Shown here: piece after piece, positions 33,858 to 43,265 of the stretch | How the letters are laid out: every line of letters starts with the position of its first letter | How positions within the stretch are numbered: the stretch's first letter is position 1 | NCBI GenBank assembly: GCA_040218045.1 | Contig: JAVJQA010000032.1 | Span: 1-64,000, forward strand | Origin: Marinoscillum sp040218045 | GTDB taxonomy: Bacteria; Bacteroidota; Bacteroidia; Cytophagales; Cyclobacteriaceae | Length of the DNA stretch: 64,000 bases | Direction of reading: 5' to 3' | Notes under the pieces: model-generated | The model's input: the letters and a program-made list of their open reading frames with translations, nothing else | The model's database searches: none | What the model was told of the DNA's origin: nothing | Position numbers and translations under genes: made by a program

Positions 33858-36623
33858 ATGAAATCGATTCTTAAGTTATTGAAAGATACCCTTGGAAAAC
33901 CTTACGAAGATCTGGAATATCTTTTGGAGGCCCTCAAGGAAATCCTTATTGAAAATGGTGAAGATGAAATGGCTGGACAGATCCCCTGGATCAAGTACAT
34001 TCCAGACCTTGAAAGCATGGAATTGACTGAGAAACACATTCAGTTGTACTCTTTGGTTTTTCAACTCGTCAACATGGTGGAGATTAATGGAGCGGTACAA
34101 AACAGGCGCTCTCTTGAAAACAAAGATCTCGCTACCGTCAATGGTTTATGGGCCAACAATTTCAAGAAACTTAAGGACCACAAAATTGATGAGCGGGATA
34201 TTGCTGTAAGGTTGAAAGACATTCGAGTAGAGCCGGTGCTGACCGCACACCCTACAGAGGCCAAGCGAGCAACGGTACTTGAGCATCACCGGGAATTGTA
34301 CCTGTTGCTGGTGCAGCGTGAAAACTCCATGTATACCGCAAAGGAGCAGGAGAATATCAGGCACAATATCAAGCAGACACTTTACAGGCTTTGGAAAACC
34401 GGTGAGATTTTTCTGGAAAAACCAGATGTGCCGTCTGAGCTAAGGAATATCATGCACTATCTGATCAATGTTTTTCCTCAGGTGATCCCGGTAATGGACA
34501 GAAGAATGCTCCAGGCATGGGAAGATCAGGGTTTTAGCAGGCAAACAATTTATGATCTGGATGCCTGGCCAAAACTTTCTTTTGGGGACTGGGTAGGAGG
34601 AGACCGGGATGGTCATCCATTGGTTACAGATGCTGTAACGGCTGAGACCCTACAAACCCTAAGACTTAATGCCATAGTGGTCATTCGCAGAAAGCTGACG
34701 GATTTGGTGAGGCACCTGAGTTTTACTGCCAATCTGGATGAGGTCAATAAGGCTTTGAAGAACAGGGCTTTGGAAATCAAAGATCAACTGGGTGGTAGAG
34801 GCGAGGAAGGTTTTACAAGAAATAGAGGTGAAGCCTTTAGGCAATATGTTAATCTTCTGATTCTCAAATTACCAGTAGATACCAAGAGAGGCCATGCCAC
34901 AGAGATCATGGAGTATCCGGGTTGCTACATAGAAGCCAAGGAACTCCTTTCAGACTTGAAATTATTACAGAAAGCCATGCTCGAGTATGGTTCTAAAACC
35001 ATCGCCTTGGATGACATCCACACGGCAATTCGTTCAGTAGAAACTTTTGGTTTTTATCTGGCCAGAATTGACGTTCGTCAAAACAGTGCATTCCATGACA
35101 AAGCTATGCAGCAATTGCTGGAAGCCGCTGGTTTTGACAAAGTGGATTATCCTTCTTGGTCGGAAGAAGAGCGCCTGGTTTTTTTGAATGAAGAATTAAA
35201 ATCAAACAGGCCATTCACCCATCAGAAAATCAAGTTAGGCCCTAATGCCGAAGCTGTGGTCAACTGTTATCGCGTGCTGGAAGCACACATTTCCAAATAT
35301 GGATCGAGCTCAGTAGGTTCACTTATTGTGAGTATGACCAGGTCAGTATCTGATCTATTGTTGGTGTACTTACTTGCCCGTGAAGCGGGACTTACCCGTC
35401 AGACTAAAGAAGGTCTGGTTTGCGAGCTTCCTGTGGTTCCATTGCTTGAAACCATAGAAGATCTGGAGAATGGCCCTGAAATCATGAAAGGGTTCCTACA
35501 ACATCCCTTTACTCAGCGAACAATCAAATACCACCAAGACAAAGAAGGCTTGGCTAAACCTGTGCAACAGGTGATGGTTGGCTATAGCGACAGCAATAAA
35601 GATGGCGGGATCATGGCCAGCCAGTGGTACCTCTATAAAGCACAGAGCCGTTTGTACGAAACTGGTAAGCAGTTTGATGTGAAGATTCGTTTCTTTCATG
35701 GCAAAGGAGGCTCAATTAGTAGGGGTGCCGGTCCTACTCATTACTTCATCAATTCATTGCCACACTCCAGTATTGCTGGAGATTTGAGGTTAACCGAACA
35801 AGGAGAAACGATCGCCCAGAAGTATGCCAACAAGGTCAATGCTGAGTATAACATTGAATTACTGATGGCGAGTACTGCGGCACAAGCTGTGTTGAGTGAT
35901 TTTACAGAAAGAAAACCCCATCCACTGGCTGATGTCCTACAAAAACTGGCAGATGACAGTAAGAGCTATTATGAGAAATTAATGCACGAAGATGGCTTTA
36001 TTCCATTTTTCAGGGAAGCAACGCCGATTGATGCCATAGAAACAAGTAAAATAGGCTCAAGACCTGCTAAACGTACCGGAGCGAATTCCCTGGAGGATCT
36101 TAGAGCCATTCCCTGGGTATTTTCATGGAGTCAGTCCCGGTTCAATATGACCAGCTGGTATGGTCTTGGTTCAGCGTTGAACGATTTACGCCAAAATGCT
36201 CCTGAATCATATGCGGAATTCAAGAAGACACTCATACATGATCCTTTTATCCGGTATGTGTTGACCAATGTGGATACGAGCCTCGCGGCTACTGACTCAG
36301 ATATCATCAAAATGTATACTTCACTCGTGAGTGATAAAGGAATTAAAGAAAAGTTTGAGAAAATGTTCTTATCTGAACTTGAGCTTGCACGAGAAATGCT
36401 CATGGACCTGCTAGGTAAGGGAATAGAGGAGCGAAGAAAGAATCATTACTACTCTAATCAATTGCGTGCTTCGCTCATGGAGACATTGCATAAGCGTCAG
36501 GTAAGTCTTTTGAAAAAGTGGCGAACTGAAAAAGCGAAAAATGATCCAAATGCAGAAAACACACAAACTCAATTGATGCTGACCATCAATGGCATTGCAT
36601 CAGCTATGAGAAATACTGGTTAA
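33858..36623 (+). CDS. ppc: phosphoenolpyruvate carboxylase
   Basis: 921 residues from ATG 33858; an in-frame ATG at 33813 would add 15 residues overlapping the candidate promoter and is not favoured. The enzyme makes oxaloacetate from PEP and bicarbonate, refilling the TCA cycle. Motifs: 'VLTAHPTEAKR' with the catalytic His, 'GDWVGGDRDGHP', 'VMVGYSDSNKDGG', the PEP-binding loop 'FHGKGGSISRGAGP' (a variant of FHGRGGSxGRGG) and the terminal 'AMRNTG'. Its citrate-synthase neighbour uses the product. Followed by a strong terminator. Confidence 0.95.
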   Translation: MKSILKLLKDTLGKPYEDLEYLLEALKEILIENGEDEMAGQIPWIKYIPDLESMELTEKHIQLYSLVFQLVNMVEINGAVQNRRSLENKDLATVNGLWANNFKKLKDHKIDERDIAVRLKDIRVEPVLTAHPTEAKRATVLEHHRELYLLLVQRENSMYTAKEQENIRHNIKQTLYRLWKTGEIFLEKPDVPSELRNIMHYLINVFPQVIPVMDRRMLQAWEDQGFSRQTIYDLDAWPKLSFGDWVGGDRDGHPLVTDAVTAETLQTLRLNAIVVIRRKLTDLVRHLSFTANLDEVNKALKNRALEIKDQLGGRGEEGFTRNRGEAFRQYVNLLILKLPVDTKRGHATEIMEYPGCYIEAKELLSDLKLLQKAMLEYGSKTIALDDIHTAIRSVETFGFYLARIDVRQNSAFHDKAMQQLLEAAGFDKVDYPSWSEEERLVFLNEELKSNRPFTHQKIKLGPNAEAVVNCYRVLEAHISKYGSSSVGSLIVSMTRSVSDLLLVYLLAREAGLTRQTKEGLVCELPVVPLLETIEDLENGPEIMKGFLQHPFTQRTIKYHQDKEGLAKPVQQVMVGYSDSNKDGGIMASQWYLYKAQSRLYETGKQFDVKIRFFHGKGGSISRGAGPTHYFINSLPHSSIAGDLRLTEQGETIAQKYANKVNAEYNIELLMASTAAQAVLSDFTERKPHPLADVLQKLADDSKSYYEKLMHEDGFIPFFREATPIDAIETSKIGSRPAKRTGANSLEDLRAIPWVFSWSQSRFNMTSWYGLGSALNDLRQNAPESYAEFKKTLIHDPFIRYVLTNVDTSLAATDSDIIKMYTSLVSDKGIKEKFEKMFLSELELAREMLMDLLGKGIEERRKNHYYSNQLRASLMETLHKRQVSLLKKWRTEKAKNDPNAENTQTQLMLTINGIASAMRNTG

Positions 36624-36632
36624 GTTTGAATT

Positions 36633-36673
36633 GCCTTCCTAAAATTGAGAGTCAATTTTAGGAAGGCTTTTTT
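36633..36673. terminator. terminator shared by ppc and the PIN toxin gene
   Basis: GCCTTCCTAAAATTGA (36633-36648), loop GAG, TCAATTTTAGGAAGGC (36652-36667): a perfect 16-bp stem followed by TTTTTT. It lies 9 bp after the ppc stop. Confidence 0.92.
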
Positions 36674-37043
36674 AGCTAAAAACCATTTCTGCGGCTTTTG
36701 CCAGTTTTTTGTCCAGAGTCCAGAGAGCCAGTTTGTGTTTAATAGCTGCTGATAATATATAGCAATCAATTAATCCAATTCCATGAGCAAAAAACTTATG
36801 GTTTTTGGACAGCAAACCGGCTTCCAGGAACAAGCCGTCTTCCGGCAATTTGGGTAGACTTTCCCACAAGATTCCAATGACATCCTGCTCTCTTTTGTTT
36901 TTAACCCCTTGAAGCAGCTCACCGAATACCGCACTTATCGCATAAACTTCCTGTCTTTTGAGATAGGATTTCAGGATATCCACATGGTCAGGATCATCTT
37001 TTCTTAGAAAAGAAATCCAAACGGATGTATCGACCAAAATCAT
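36672..37043 (-). CDS. PIN-domain toxin RNase (VapC family)
   Basis: 123 residues. The PIN acidic quartet is complete: D5 ('ILVDTSVWI'), E42 ('FGELLQG'), D93 ('IGLIDCYILSA') and D111 ('LWTLDKKL'), all needed for the Mg-dependent RNase of VapC toxins. Its start overlaps the antitoxin stop by 4 bp, the usual order antitoxin-toxin. Targets in the family are tRNA or rRNA; not predictable here. Confidence 0.92.
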   Translation of the reverse strand: MILVDTSVWISFLRKDDPDHVDILKSYLKRQEVYAISAVFGELLQGVKNKREQDVIGILWESLPKLPEDGLFLEAGLLSKNHKFFAHGIGLIDCYILSAAIKHKLALWTLDKKLAKAAEMVFS

Positions 37044-37255
37044 CGGTTCCGGTTTTTGTTTCGGCTGCCATATGCAATGAACTCTTCATTGAATTGAAGA
37101 GGAGCACGATCTAGCTCGTCAAAAACCTTATCTAATTTTTTTACCCTGAGGTATTCTTTGAGCGCGATGGTGACGCTTTCAGTGATGTTTTTACCACCAG
37201 TGACAGTTTTGATTTCATCAATGAGTAGGTCATCAATAATGGCTGTAACTTTCAT
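37040..37255 (-). CDS. VapB-type antitoxin
   Basis: 71 residues. N-terminal ribbon-helix-helix-like DNA-binding part ('MKVTAIIDDLLIDEIKTVTG', 'TESVTIALKEYLRVKKL', the VapB/DUF2191 pattern) and a C-terminal tail (res ~45-71) that would wrap the toxin. Start ATG is 12 bp downstream of a set of TATACGATA half-sites, so the pair should be autoregulated. Confidence 0.88.
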   Translation of the reverse strand: MKVTAIIDDLLIDEIKTVTGGKNITESVTIALKEYLRVKKLDKVFDELDRAPLQFNEEFIAYGSRNKNRNR

Positions 37256-37267
37256 AATCGTATTGGT

Positions 37268-37304
37268 TATCGTATATTACAATTATACGATATTATATAC
37301 GATA
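37268..37304. promoter_or_regulatory. operator of the VapBC-type module: three TATACGATA half-sites
   Basis: TATCGTATA (37268-37276) and TATACGATA (37284-37292) form a perfect inverted repeat with a 7-bp spacer; a third TATACGATA sits at 37296-37304, 12 bp from the second on the same strand. Position between gene and upstream region fits conditional autorepression by antitoxin and toxin. Confidence 0.8.
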
Positions 37305-37381
37305 TTTCAAATCATTATATGAAAAATAATTCGAGAAGGCATAGGTTTCTCCTTTCCATCTCGAATCACTTTATACCTGAT

Positions 37382-40300
37382 TCAGTCTTTAAACGGACTC
37401 AGGTCAAGGATCTGGATTTTCTTTTTATACGTTGGCCACTCCTCTGCCATATAATTGTCCACTTGTTCATTGGCCTTGATCATTACCTCTTTGAATTTTG
37501 CCACAAGGGCTTTTTCGGTGGAGGTAGGTGCATGCAGCGCATTCCCCAGATAAAACTGAGCAGTACTCAAATGACTGGAAACAGTGTTCGGTTGATCTGC
37601 CGTAATTCCTTGCCGTTCATCCACTTTGCCAAGGTATAAGTCAAGCAGACTATTGAGTGTATCCTTAGTGGTTTTTGAAAGTTTGATTTCCTCTTCAAAG
37701 GATTTTTCATCCTTGTCTTTCATCCGCTTAATTAACTCCTCAACAACCTCTATTTTCTCCTTGAGTTGTTCCACATGTCCCAGTGCGAGTTCTTCATCAG
37801 ATTCAAGTGCCTTTATCGCATCATACTTGGCTTTAAGTGTGGCCATTGGAATATCCTGCCTAGGGTCAGCTTTCACCTCAATTGTCGCTTCAGATGATTG
37901 ATCAGCGAAGGTTAACTTAAGTTTATAGGTGCCAGGTAAGACTGTGGCACCACCTGGTTCGTATTTATCGTTAAGTTCTCTTCTGGTGAGATTATTTACA
38001 CCTTTTTCATCCAGGTTCCAATACATTCTATTGATTCCATTTTCTTCTGGAGCCTTGTGTTTGAGTGTGCGAATGAGTTGTCCTTCCTGAGTAAACACCT
38101 CCAACGTAAGAGAGTCGTAAGAAACCTTGGTCTCGTCCTTTTTGTCTTCAGACTTTTCCTCTTTATCCTCATCTTTCTTTTTCGGAGCATTCATTACATA
38201 AGAAATCATCGCACCATCATTTCTGTTTTCCCCATTGAAGATGGCATCTGCACCAAATCGTGTACCGGTAGGTTGTTGATACACGGCATTGTAAGCAGTG
38301 GGCGGTTGGAATAGATGGATTGTTTTCTTAAGGAGCGAAGCCCCTTCTGAAGCAATAGCCCTTAAAGGCCTGATATCGTCTATGACGTAAGCGGCTCTGC
38401 CAAAGGTGCCAATGATGAGGTCATGCTCTCTAGGATGAATCACCATATCCATGGTGTTTACAGTAGGGTAGTCGTTTTTCCATTTGGTCCACGTAGCAGC
38501 CTCGTCCACCGACACATACAAACCATCATCTGTTCCTAAAAACATTAGTTTCGGCTCCACCGGATCTTGTAAGATGGAAAGTGTGTAGCTGGTTACATCT
38601 GTACCATCCACAATTCTCTCCCATGTTTTACCATAGTTTTTGGTTCTGTAAGCGTAGGGGGTATAATCGAAATTCCTATAGTTGTTAGCTACCACAAGTG
38701 CTTCTCCAGCATTCTTATTAGAAACTTTAATTTGCGGAATCCAAATGAATTCTGGTAGTCCTTTGATGTTTGCAGCAACATTCGTCCATGATTTTCCGCC
38801 ATCTTTGGTGAGCTGAATTTTACCGTCATCAGTGGTAGCCCAAAGCACATCCTTCTCTAGCTCACTTGGTGAAATGGCGATAACCGTACAGTAATTTTCA
38901 GCACCTGTGGCATCCATGGTCAACCCACCAGACTCGTCCTGCTTTTGTTTTTCCTTATCATTGGTTGTGAGGTCTGGTGAAATGATGGTCCAGGTTTGCC
39001 CTTTATCAGTACTTTTATGTACAAACTGGCTTCCGAAATAGATGGTGTTATTGTCAAAAGGATACTGAGCAATGGCAGAATTCCAGTTGAATCTAAGTTT
39101 GGTATCTAGTTCCGGAGCTGTAGGTCTCACATATTCATTGTATCCAGTTACACGGTCATAACGCGCTACATAACCTTCCTGAGACATTGAATATCCATAC
39201 CTGCTGTCATCAGGGTCAGGCAATACATCAAATCCATCTCCGAATGAGATCTCCTGCCAGTAGCTATTGCGAATTCCCTGAGCTTTCCATACATAGCCAG
39301 GGCCAGCCCAGGAGCCATTGTCCTGCATACCGCCATATACATTGTATGGAAACTCATTATCTATAGCGATATGATAGAATTGCGCGACAGGGATGTTTTG
39401 CACAAAGCGCCAGGTTTTGCCGCGATCTCTTGAAATATTGAGTCCGCCATCATTGCCCTCAATGATGTAGTTTGGATCATTTGGATGGATCCACCATGCA
39501 TGGTGATCGGGGTGAACTCCACGAGTGGTTCCATAGGCAGGCATCAATTGTTCAAAGGATTTGCCTCCGTCATTACTCACATTCACATAAGTAAATACTG
39601 AATAAATCCTGTTTTCATTTACAGGATCCACAAACAGGTCGCTATAATAGAAAGGTCGATTACCTATTTCTTCTTTATCACTCACTTTTAGCCAATTGAA
39701 ACCGCCATCTTCACTTTTATACAACGCATTCTTTTTTGACTCAACCAATGCATAAACGATATCTGGATTGCTCGGTGCGATCGCCAATCCCATACGGCCA
39801 AGATTGCCTTTTGGCAGACCATCCTCATCGGTCTTTTTCTTCCATGTGGCACCACCATCATGGGTAATGTATAATCCTGATCCTTCGCCGCCCGAAGTGA
39901 AGAACCAAGGCTGACGATAGTGCTCCCACATCGCTGCAATAAGTTTGTTAGGGTTAGACGGATCCATTACAAGGTCCGCAGCACCAGTTTTATCATTTAC
40001 ATAAAGTATTTTACTCCAGGTTTTACCACCATCTGTGGTTTTATAAACACCTCGTTCGGGGTGAATACCCCAAGGTGATCCAATGGCGCCCACATATACA
40101 GTGTTTGGGTTTTGTGGATCAATAATGATTTTATGGATATGGCGGGTTTTTTCCAATCCGACTTTAATCCAGTTTTTACCACCATCCAGTGACTTGTATA
40201 TACCATCCCCACCATTCAGGGAGTTGCGAGGGTTGCCTTCACCAGTGCCTACCCAAATCACAGAAGGGTTGGATTGCTGAATGGCCACTGCGCCGATTGA

Positions 40301-40555
40301 AGCTGTAGTTTGCTTATCAAATATTGGCTCCCAGGAAATTCCACCGCTTTCAGACTTCCAGAGGCCGCCAGAGGCAGTGCCCACATATATCACTTCAGGT
40401 CTGGAATTCACCACATCGATGGTCGTGACTCGACCGGCCATTCCAGCTGGACCAATGCTACGGGGTTTTATTCCCTTGAGTAAATCCATGTCGAGGCTCT
40501 GACTCATCAAAAGAACCGGGACAAATAAGGTTATTACGAATAGGTACTTTCTCAT
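37382..40555 (-). CDS. VPS10/sortilin-like BNR-repeat secreted protein
   Basis: 1057 residues with signal peptide (res 1-18). Many Asp-box/BNR repeats ('SxDGGxTW' type, for example 'YKSLDGGKNWIKVG', 'YKTTDGGKTWSKIL', 'HKSTDKGQTWTII') form a ten-bladed-propeller-like VPS10 region over res ~25-720. The C-terminal ~300 residues hold a FlgD/Fn3-like sandwich ('LEVFTQEGQLIRTLKHKAPE') and a helical end. Proteins with this layout are often named glycosyl hydrolase, but no catalytic residues for that are visible. Likely surface or periplasmic; no T9SS sorting domain was found. Confidence 0.85.
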   Translation of the reverse strand: MRKYLFVITLFVPVLLMSQSLDMDLLKGIKPRSIGPAGMAGRVTTIDVVNSRPEVIYVGTASGGLWKSESGGISWEPIFDKQTTASIGAVAIQQSNPSVIWVGTGEGNPRNSLNGGDGIYKSLDGGKNWIKVGLEKTRHIHKIIIDPQNPNTVYVGAIGSPWGIHPERGVYKTTDGGKTWSKILYVNDKTGAADLVMDPSNPNKLIAAMWEHYRQPWFFTSGGEGSGLYITHDGGATWKKKTDEDGLPKGNLGRMGLAIAPSNPDIVYALVESKKNALYKSEDGGFNWLKVSDKEEIGNRPFYYSDLFVDPVNENRIYSVFTYVNVSNDGGKSFEQLMPAYGTTRGVHPDHHAWWIHPNDPNYIIEGNDGGLNISRDRGKTWRFVQNIPVAQFYHIAIDNEFPYNVYGGMQDNGSWAGPGYVWKAQGIRNSYWQEISFGDGFDVLPDPDDSRYGYSMSQEGYVARYDRVTGYNEYVRPTAPELDTKLRFNWNSAIAQYPFDNNTIYFGSQFVHKSTDKGQTWTIISPDLTTNDKEKQKQDESGGLTMDATGAENYCTVIAISPSELEKDVLWATTDDGKIQLTKDGGKSWTNVAANIKGLPEFIWIPQIKVSNKNAGEALVVANNYRNFDYTPYAYRTKNYGKTWERIVDGTDVTSYTLSILQDPVEPKLMFLGTDDGLYVSVDEAATWTKWKNDYPTVNTMDMVIHPREHDLIIGTFGRAAYVIDDIRPLRAIASEGASLLKKTIHLFQPPTAYNAVYQQPTGTRFGADAIFNGENRNDGAMISYVMNAPKKKDEDKEEKSEDKKDETKVSYDSLTLEVFTQEGQLIRTLKHKAPEENGINRMYWNLDEKGVNNLTRRELNDKYEPGGATVLPGTYKLKLTFADQSSEATIEVKADPRQDIPMATLKAKYDAIKALESDEELALGHVEQLKEKIEVVEELIKRMKDKDEKSFEEEIKLSKTTKDTLNSLLDLYLGKVDERQGITADQPNTVSSHLSTAQFYLGNALHAPTSTEKALVAKFKEVMIKANEQVDNYMAEEWPTYKKKIQILDLSPFKD

Positions 40556-40666
40556 ATTAATAATTAGGTCATTTGAATAAACCTAACAAAATAATATGAC
40601 GTTCAGCCTTAGAATTACTTGGCTGGGTATATGATTATATGGGTTGATATACGAAAGGAAAAATGT

Positions 40667-40692
40667 CCTTGTTCTCATTGGAGAGAACAAGG
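40667..40692 (-). terminator. terminator of the SDR gene
   Basis: CCTTGTTCTC (40667-40676) and GAGAACAAGG (40683-40692) form a perfect 10-bp stem; on the minus strand it is followed after two bases by ATTTTTCC. It lies 8 bp beyond the SDR stop. Confidence 0.82.
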
Positions 40693-40700
40693 AGTGATTT

Positions 40701-41342
40701 TTAAAGTGTAGATAATGCACGATCAATGGATGTCTCACCACTTACTAACTCATATGCGTTTTTAAAGGTGTTGTCTTTTGTAATTATTTTTTCTATTACT
40801 GTAGCCACATCTGCCCGTGGTATCGAACCCTTCTCTTGCCCAACATCAACTCCAATGGATATGTTGTTGGTACCGGATTCGTCGGTAAGTCGTCCTGGTT
40901 TAATAATAGTATAGTTCAAGTTGGTCTGCATGAGATGGTTGTCCGCATCAGCTTTAGCTTCATAATAGTGCCTCATAGAATCCGGCCACTTGTCTGAGGA
41001 GTAATCAGCTCCAAACGCACTAACCATAATGAACCGGTCTAAATTATGTTTAACAGCCATGTCGACAGCTTTCTTTGCACCTAATCGATCTACCAGGTGG
41101 GTTTTATCAGCTCCTGTATGTCCACCAGATCCTGCCGTAAATACCACCGCATTGACTCCTTCGAAAGCATGTTCGAAATTTCCTTCCAGATCGGCTAATA
41201 CTGTCTGTATTCCTTTTTTGTTGAGTTCTGCTACCTGTTCCTCTTTTCGTAGCATGGCCACAGGATTGTGAGGACTTTGTTTCAGCTTCTTGATCAGTCG
41301 TTTTCCAATTTTTCCATTTGCACCTATCACTAATACCTTCAT
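40701..41342 (-). CDS. NAD(P)-binding SDR-family protein (atypical, YwnB/NmrA-like)
   Basis: 213 residues, Rossmann fold with 'VLVIGANGKIGKRLIKKL' (GxxGxxG at res 7-13), 'TVLADLEGNFEHAF', 'AVVFTAGSGGHTGADKTHLV' and 'YTIIKPGRLTDE'. Belongs to the NAD(P)H-binding (PF13460) group of atypical short-chain dehydrogenases; the classical YxxxK motif is only partly kept ('YYEAKADAD'). Substrate unknown. Monocistronic with its own terminator. Confidence 0.88.
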   Translation of the reverse strand: MKVLVIGANGKIGKRLIKKLKQSPHNPVAMLRKEEQVAELNKKGIQTVLADLEGNFEHAFEGVNAVVFTAGSGGHTGADKTHLVDRLGAKKAVDMAVKHNLDRFIMVSAFGADYSSDKWPDSMRHYYEAKADADNHLMQTNLNYTIIKPGRLTDESGTNNISIGVDVGQEKGSIPRADVATVIEKIITKDNTFKNAYELVSGETSIDRALSTL

Positions 41343-41492
41343 GGTTTTCTATTTTAAAGTTGTTCTATTAGAACTACTGATAAGTAGCCAAATCGTTTGT
41401 CGTACAATAGACTAATCAATGCAAAGAATTTAAATTGTTAAGATTTTAACCAATTATGAACGTATTTACTCAGAATTCATATTTAGCAGATC

Positions 41493-42422
41493 ATGAAAAG
41501 TAAATTTTTGTATGCAATGCTTTTGACCTTGATGGGTTGCATAGGGACTGACTATCTGGATGACCCAAAGGATTCGGATATTGTCACTAACGTTAATTCA
41601 GTAAGCATGATGGTAGGTGGGCAGTTTCAAATAGAGGCCACTTATCATTATAATATGTGGGTTCCAAAACCAGAGGTTCAACTGGATTGGCAAAGTCAAA
41701 ACGCTTTAGTGGCCGAAGTTGATGAAGATGGTCTGGTCAATGCGCTTGCAAAAGGGCAGACAACGGTTGTGATAAGTTATCCTGGAGAGGATACCACCTC
41801 AGTGCTGGTCAATGTAGTAAATGACCTTACGGATGTGGCTAGCGTTACGTTGTCCAGCTCAAGCAGTTCATTGGAAGTAGGAGCCAACGTACTTCTGGAT
41901 GTTCAGGTACAGAATATTGCCGGAAGTGCCTACACAGGCACAGCAGATACCATTTGGTATTCCAACCTGGAATCTGTGGGTACCGTAAACCAAATGGGGT
42001 TGGTGACTGGTGTAGGGAATGGTGTGGTTGGGATTACAGCCACAGTAGACGGGATAACGAGTGAGCCTTTGCAGTTGATGGTAGGTATGCAGGGTCGTGT
42101 TGGTACTTTCCAAAGTGTGGGTAGCTATGATGCCATCGGCACTGCCAATTTGGTTATAAATGACAATGAAGAGTTAATCCTTACGCTGAGTGATGATTTT
42201 AAAACGAGTTTTGCACTCGGTACTTTTGTATATCTCGCCAATTCCGTAGATGGCTCAGTGGTAAGAGCACAAGGCCGTGAAATTGCAGAGATAACAACCA
42301 ATGGAGGTAAGACCTTCAATATCACTGAAAAGTATCCTGACATTACGCTGAGTGACTATCAGTATGTGATCATTCTCTGTAAACCCGCTAGTATCACTTT
42401 TGGATATGCCGATTTGAATTAA
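41493..42422 (+). CDS. Ig-like (BIG_2) domain lipoprotein
   Basis: 309 residues. Lipoprotein signal (lipobox 'LMGC', Cys16), two bacterial Ig-like domains: res ~32-110 ('VSMMVGGQFQIEATYHYN', 'VDEDGLVNALAKGQTTVVI') and res ~115-195 ('LSSSSSSLEVGANVLLDVQV', 'VNQMGLVTGVGNGVVGITA'). The last ~110 residues form a further beta domain of unknown type. The next gene's ATG follows the stop at once, so they are co-expressed and may form a cell-surface pair. Confidence 0.82.
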   Translation: MKSKFLYAMLLTLMGCIGTDYLDDPKDSDIVTNVNSVSMMVGGQFQIEATYHYNMWVPKPEVQLDWQSQNALVAEVDEDGLVNALAKGQTTVVISYPGEDTTSVLVNVVNDLTDVASVTLSSSSSSLEVGANVLLDVQVQNIAGSAYTGTADTIWYSNLESVGTVNQMGLVTGVGNGVVGITATVDGITSEPLQLMVGMQGRVGTFQSVGSYDAIGTANLVINDNEELILTLSDDFKTSFALGTFVYLANSVDGSVVRAQGREIAEITTNGGKTFNITEKYPDITLSDYQYVIILCKPASITFGYADLN

Positions 42423-43265
42423 ATGATGAAAAAGAAGCTACTAATTTTTGGTCTTTACCTGATGTCCTTCCAGTTGTTTGCCGGAGGTGGTTGGGTATAT
42501 GGTAAGCATAAGGGTTATGTGAAAATCGCCCAGAACATGATCCGGTCACCATACTTTTTTGATACAGATGGTAAGATCATTGATATCCCGACTATCAGCC
42601 TATATACCACAAGTCTGTATGCGGAATACGGTCTGATTGATCACCTGAATGTAATCGCTTATGTGCCGTTTTTTGTGCGTGCCACACAGAACCAGGAGGT
42701 ATTTCGACAGAGTGGATTGGTGAATGAAGGCTATGAACTGAATTCCTTCGGTGATACCAACATTGGGATGAAATATGGGTTCAATCAACAAGGAGCGGTG
42801 GTTTGGGCAGCGAGTGTGATTTTTGGACTGCCACTAGGACAATCAGAACCAGAAGGTAGCTTGCAAACCGGAGATGGCGAGTTTAACCAGCTAATAAAAC
42901 TTGAAGCCAGCCACTCGTTCCACCCTAAGCCCTTCTATACTACTCTTTTTATTGGCTTTAACAACCGCACAAGGGGGTTTTCGGAAGAACTCAGATTTGG
43001 TGGAGAAGTAGGATTCACTGCTTCCAAGTTTATTGCTATTTTGAAAATCAATAGTGTCAACTCACTGAATAATGGAGATGTGGCCAATAGTGCTGAAGGA
43101 GCAACCCTCAACGGAAACAACGTGGAGTACTTTGCCATAACTCCAGAGCTGGCTTACTCATTTAGCGACAAAATTGGCATATCCGCTTCGCCAGGATTCG
43201 CAGCATCCGGTCGTAATCAGTTGGCTTCACCTAATTTCAGTATTGGGCTATTTGCTAATCTTTAG
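42423..43265 (+). CDS. outer-membrane beta-barrel protein of unknown function
   Basis: 280 residues with signal peptide (res 1-21, ending LFAGG). The alternating pattern of strands through 'TISLYTTSLYAEYGLIDHLN', 'NSFGDTNIGMKYGFNQQGAV' and a C-terminal 'LASPNFSIGLFANL' is that of the small transporter-like barrels (MetA-pathway phenol family or similar). Co-transcribed with the Ig-like lipoprotein. The stop overlaps the convergent gene by 4 bp. Confidence 0.75.
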   Translation: MMKKKLLIFGLYLMSFQLFAGGGWVYGKHKGYVKIAQNMIRSPYFFDTDGKIIDIPTISLYTTSLYAEYGLIDHLNVIAYVPFFVRATQNQEVFRQSGLVNEGYELNSFGDTNIGMKYGFNQQGAVVWAASVIFGLPLGQSEPEGSLQTGDGEFNQLIKLEASHSFHPKPFYTTLFIGFNNRTRGFSEELRFGGEVGFTASKFIAILKINSVNSLNNGDVANSAEGATLNGNNVEYFAITPELAYSFSDKIGISASPGFAASGRNQLASPNFSIGLFANL

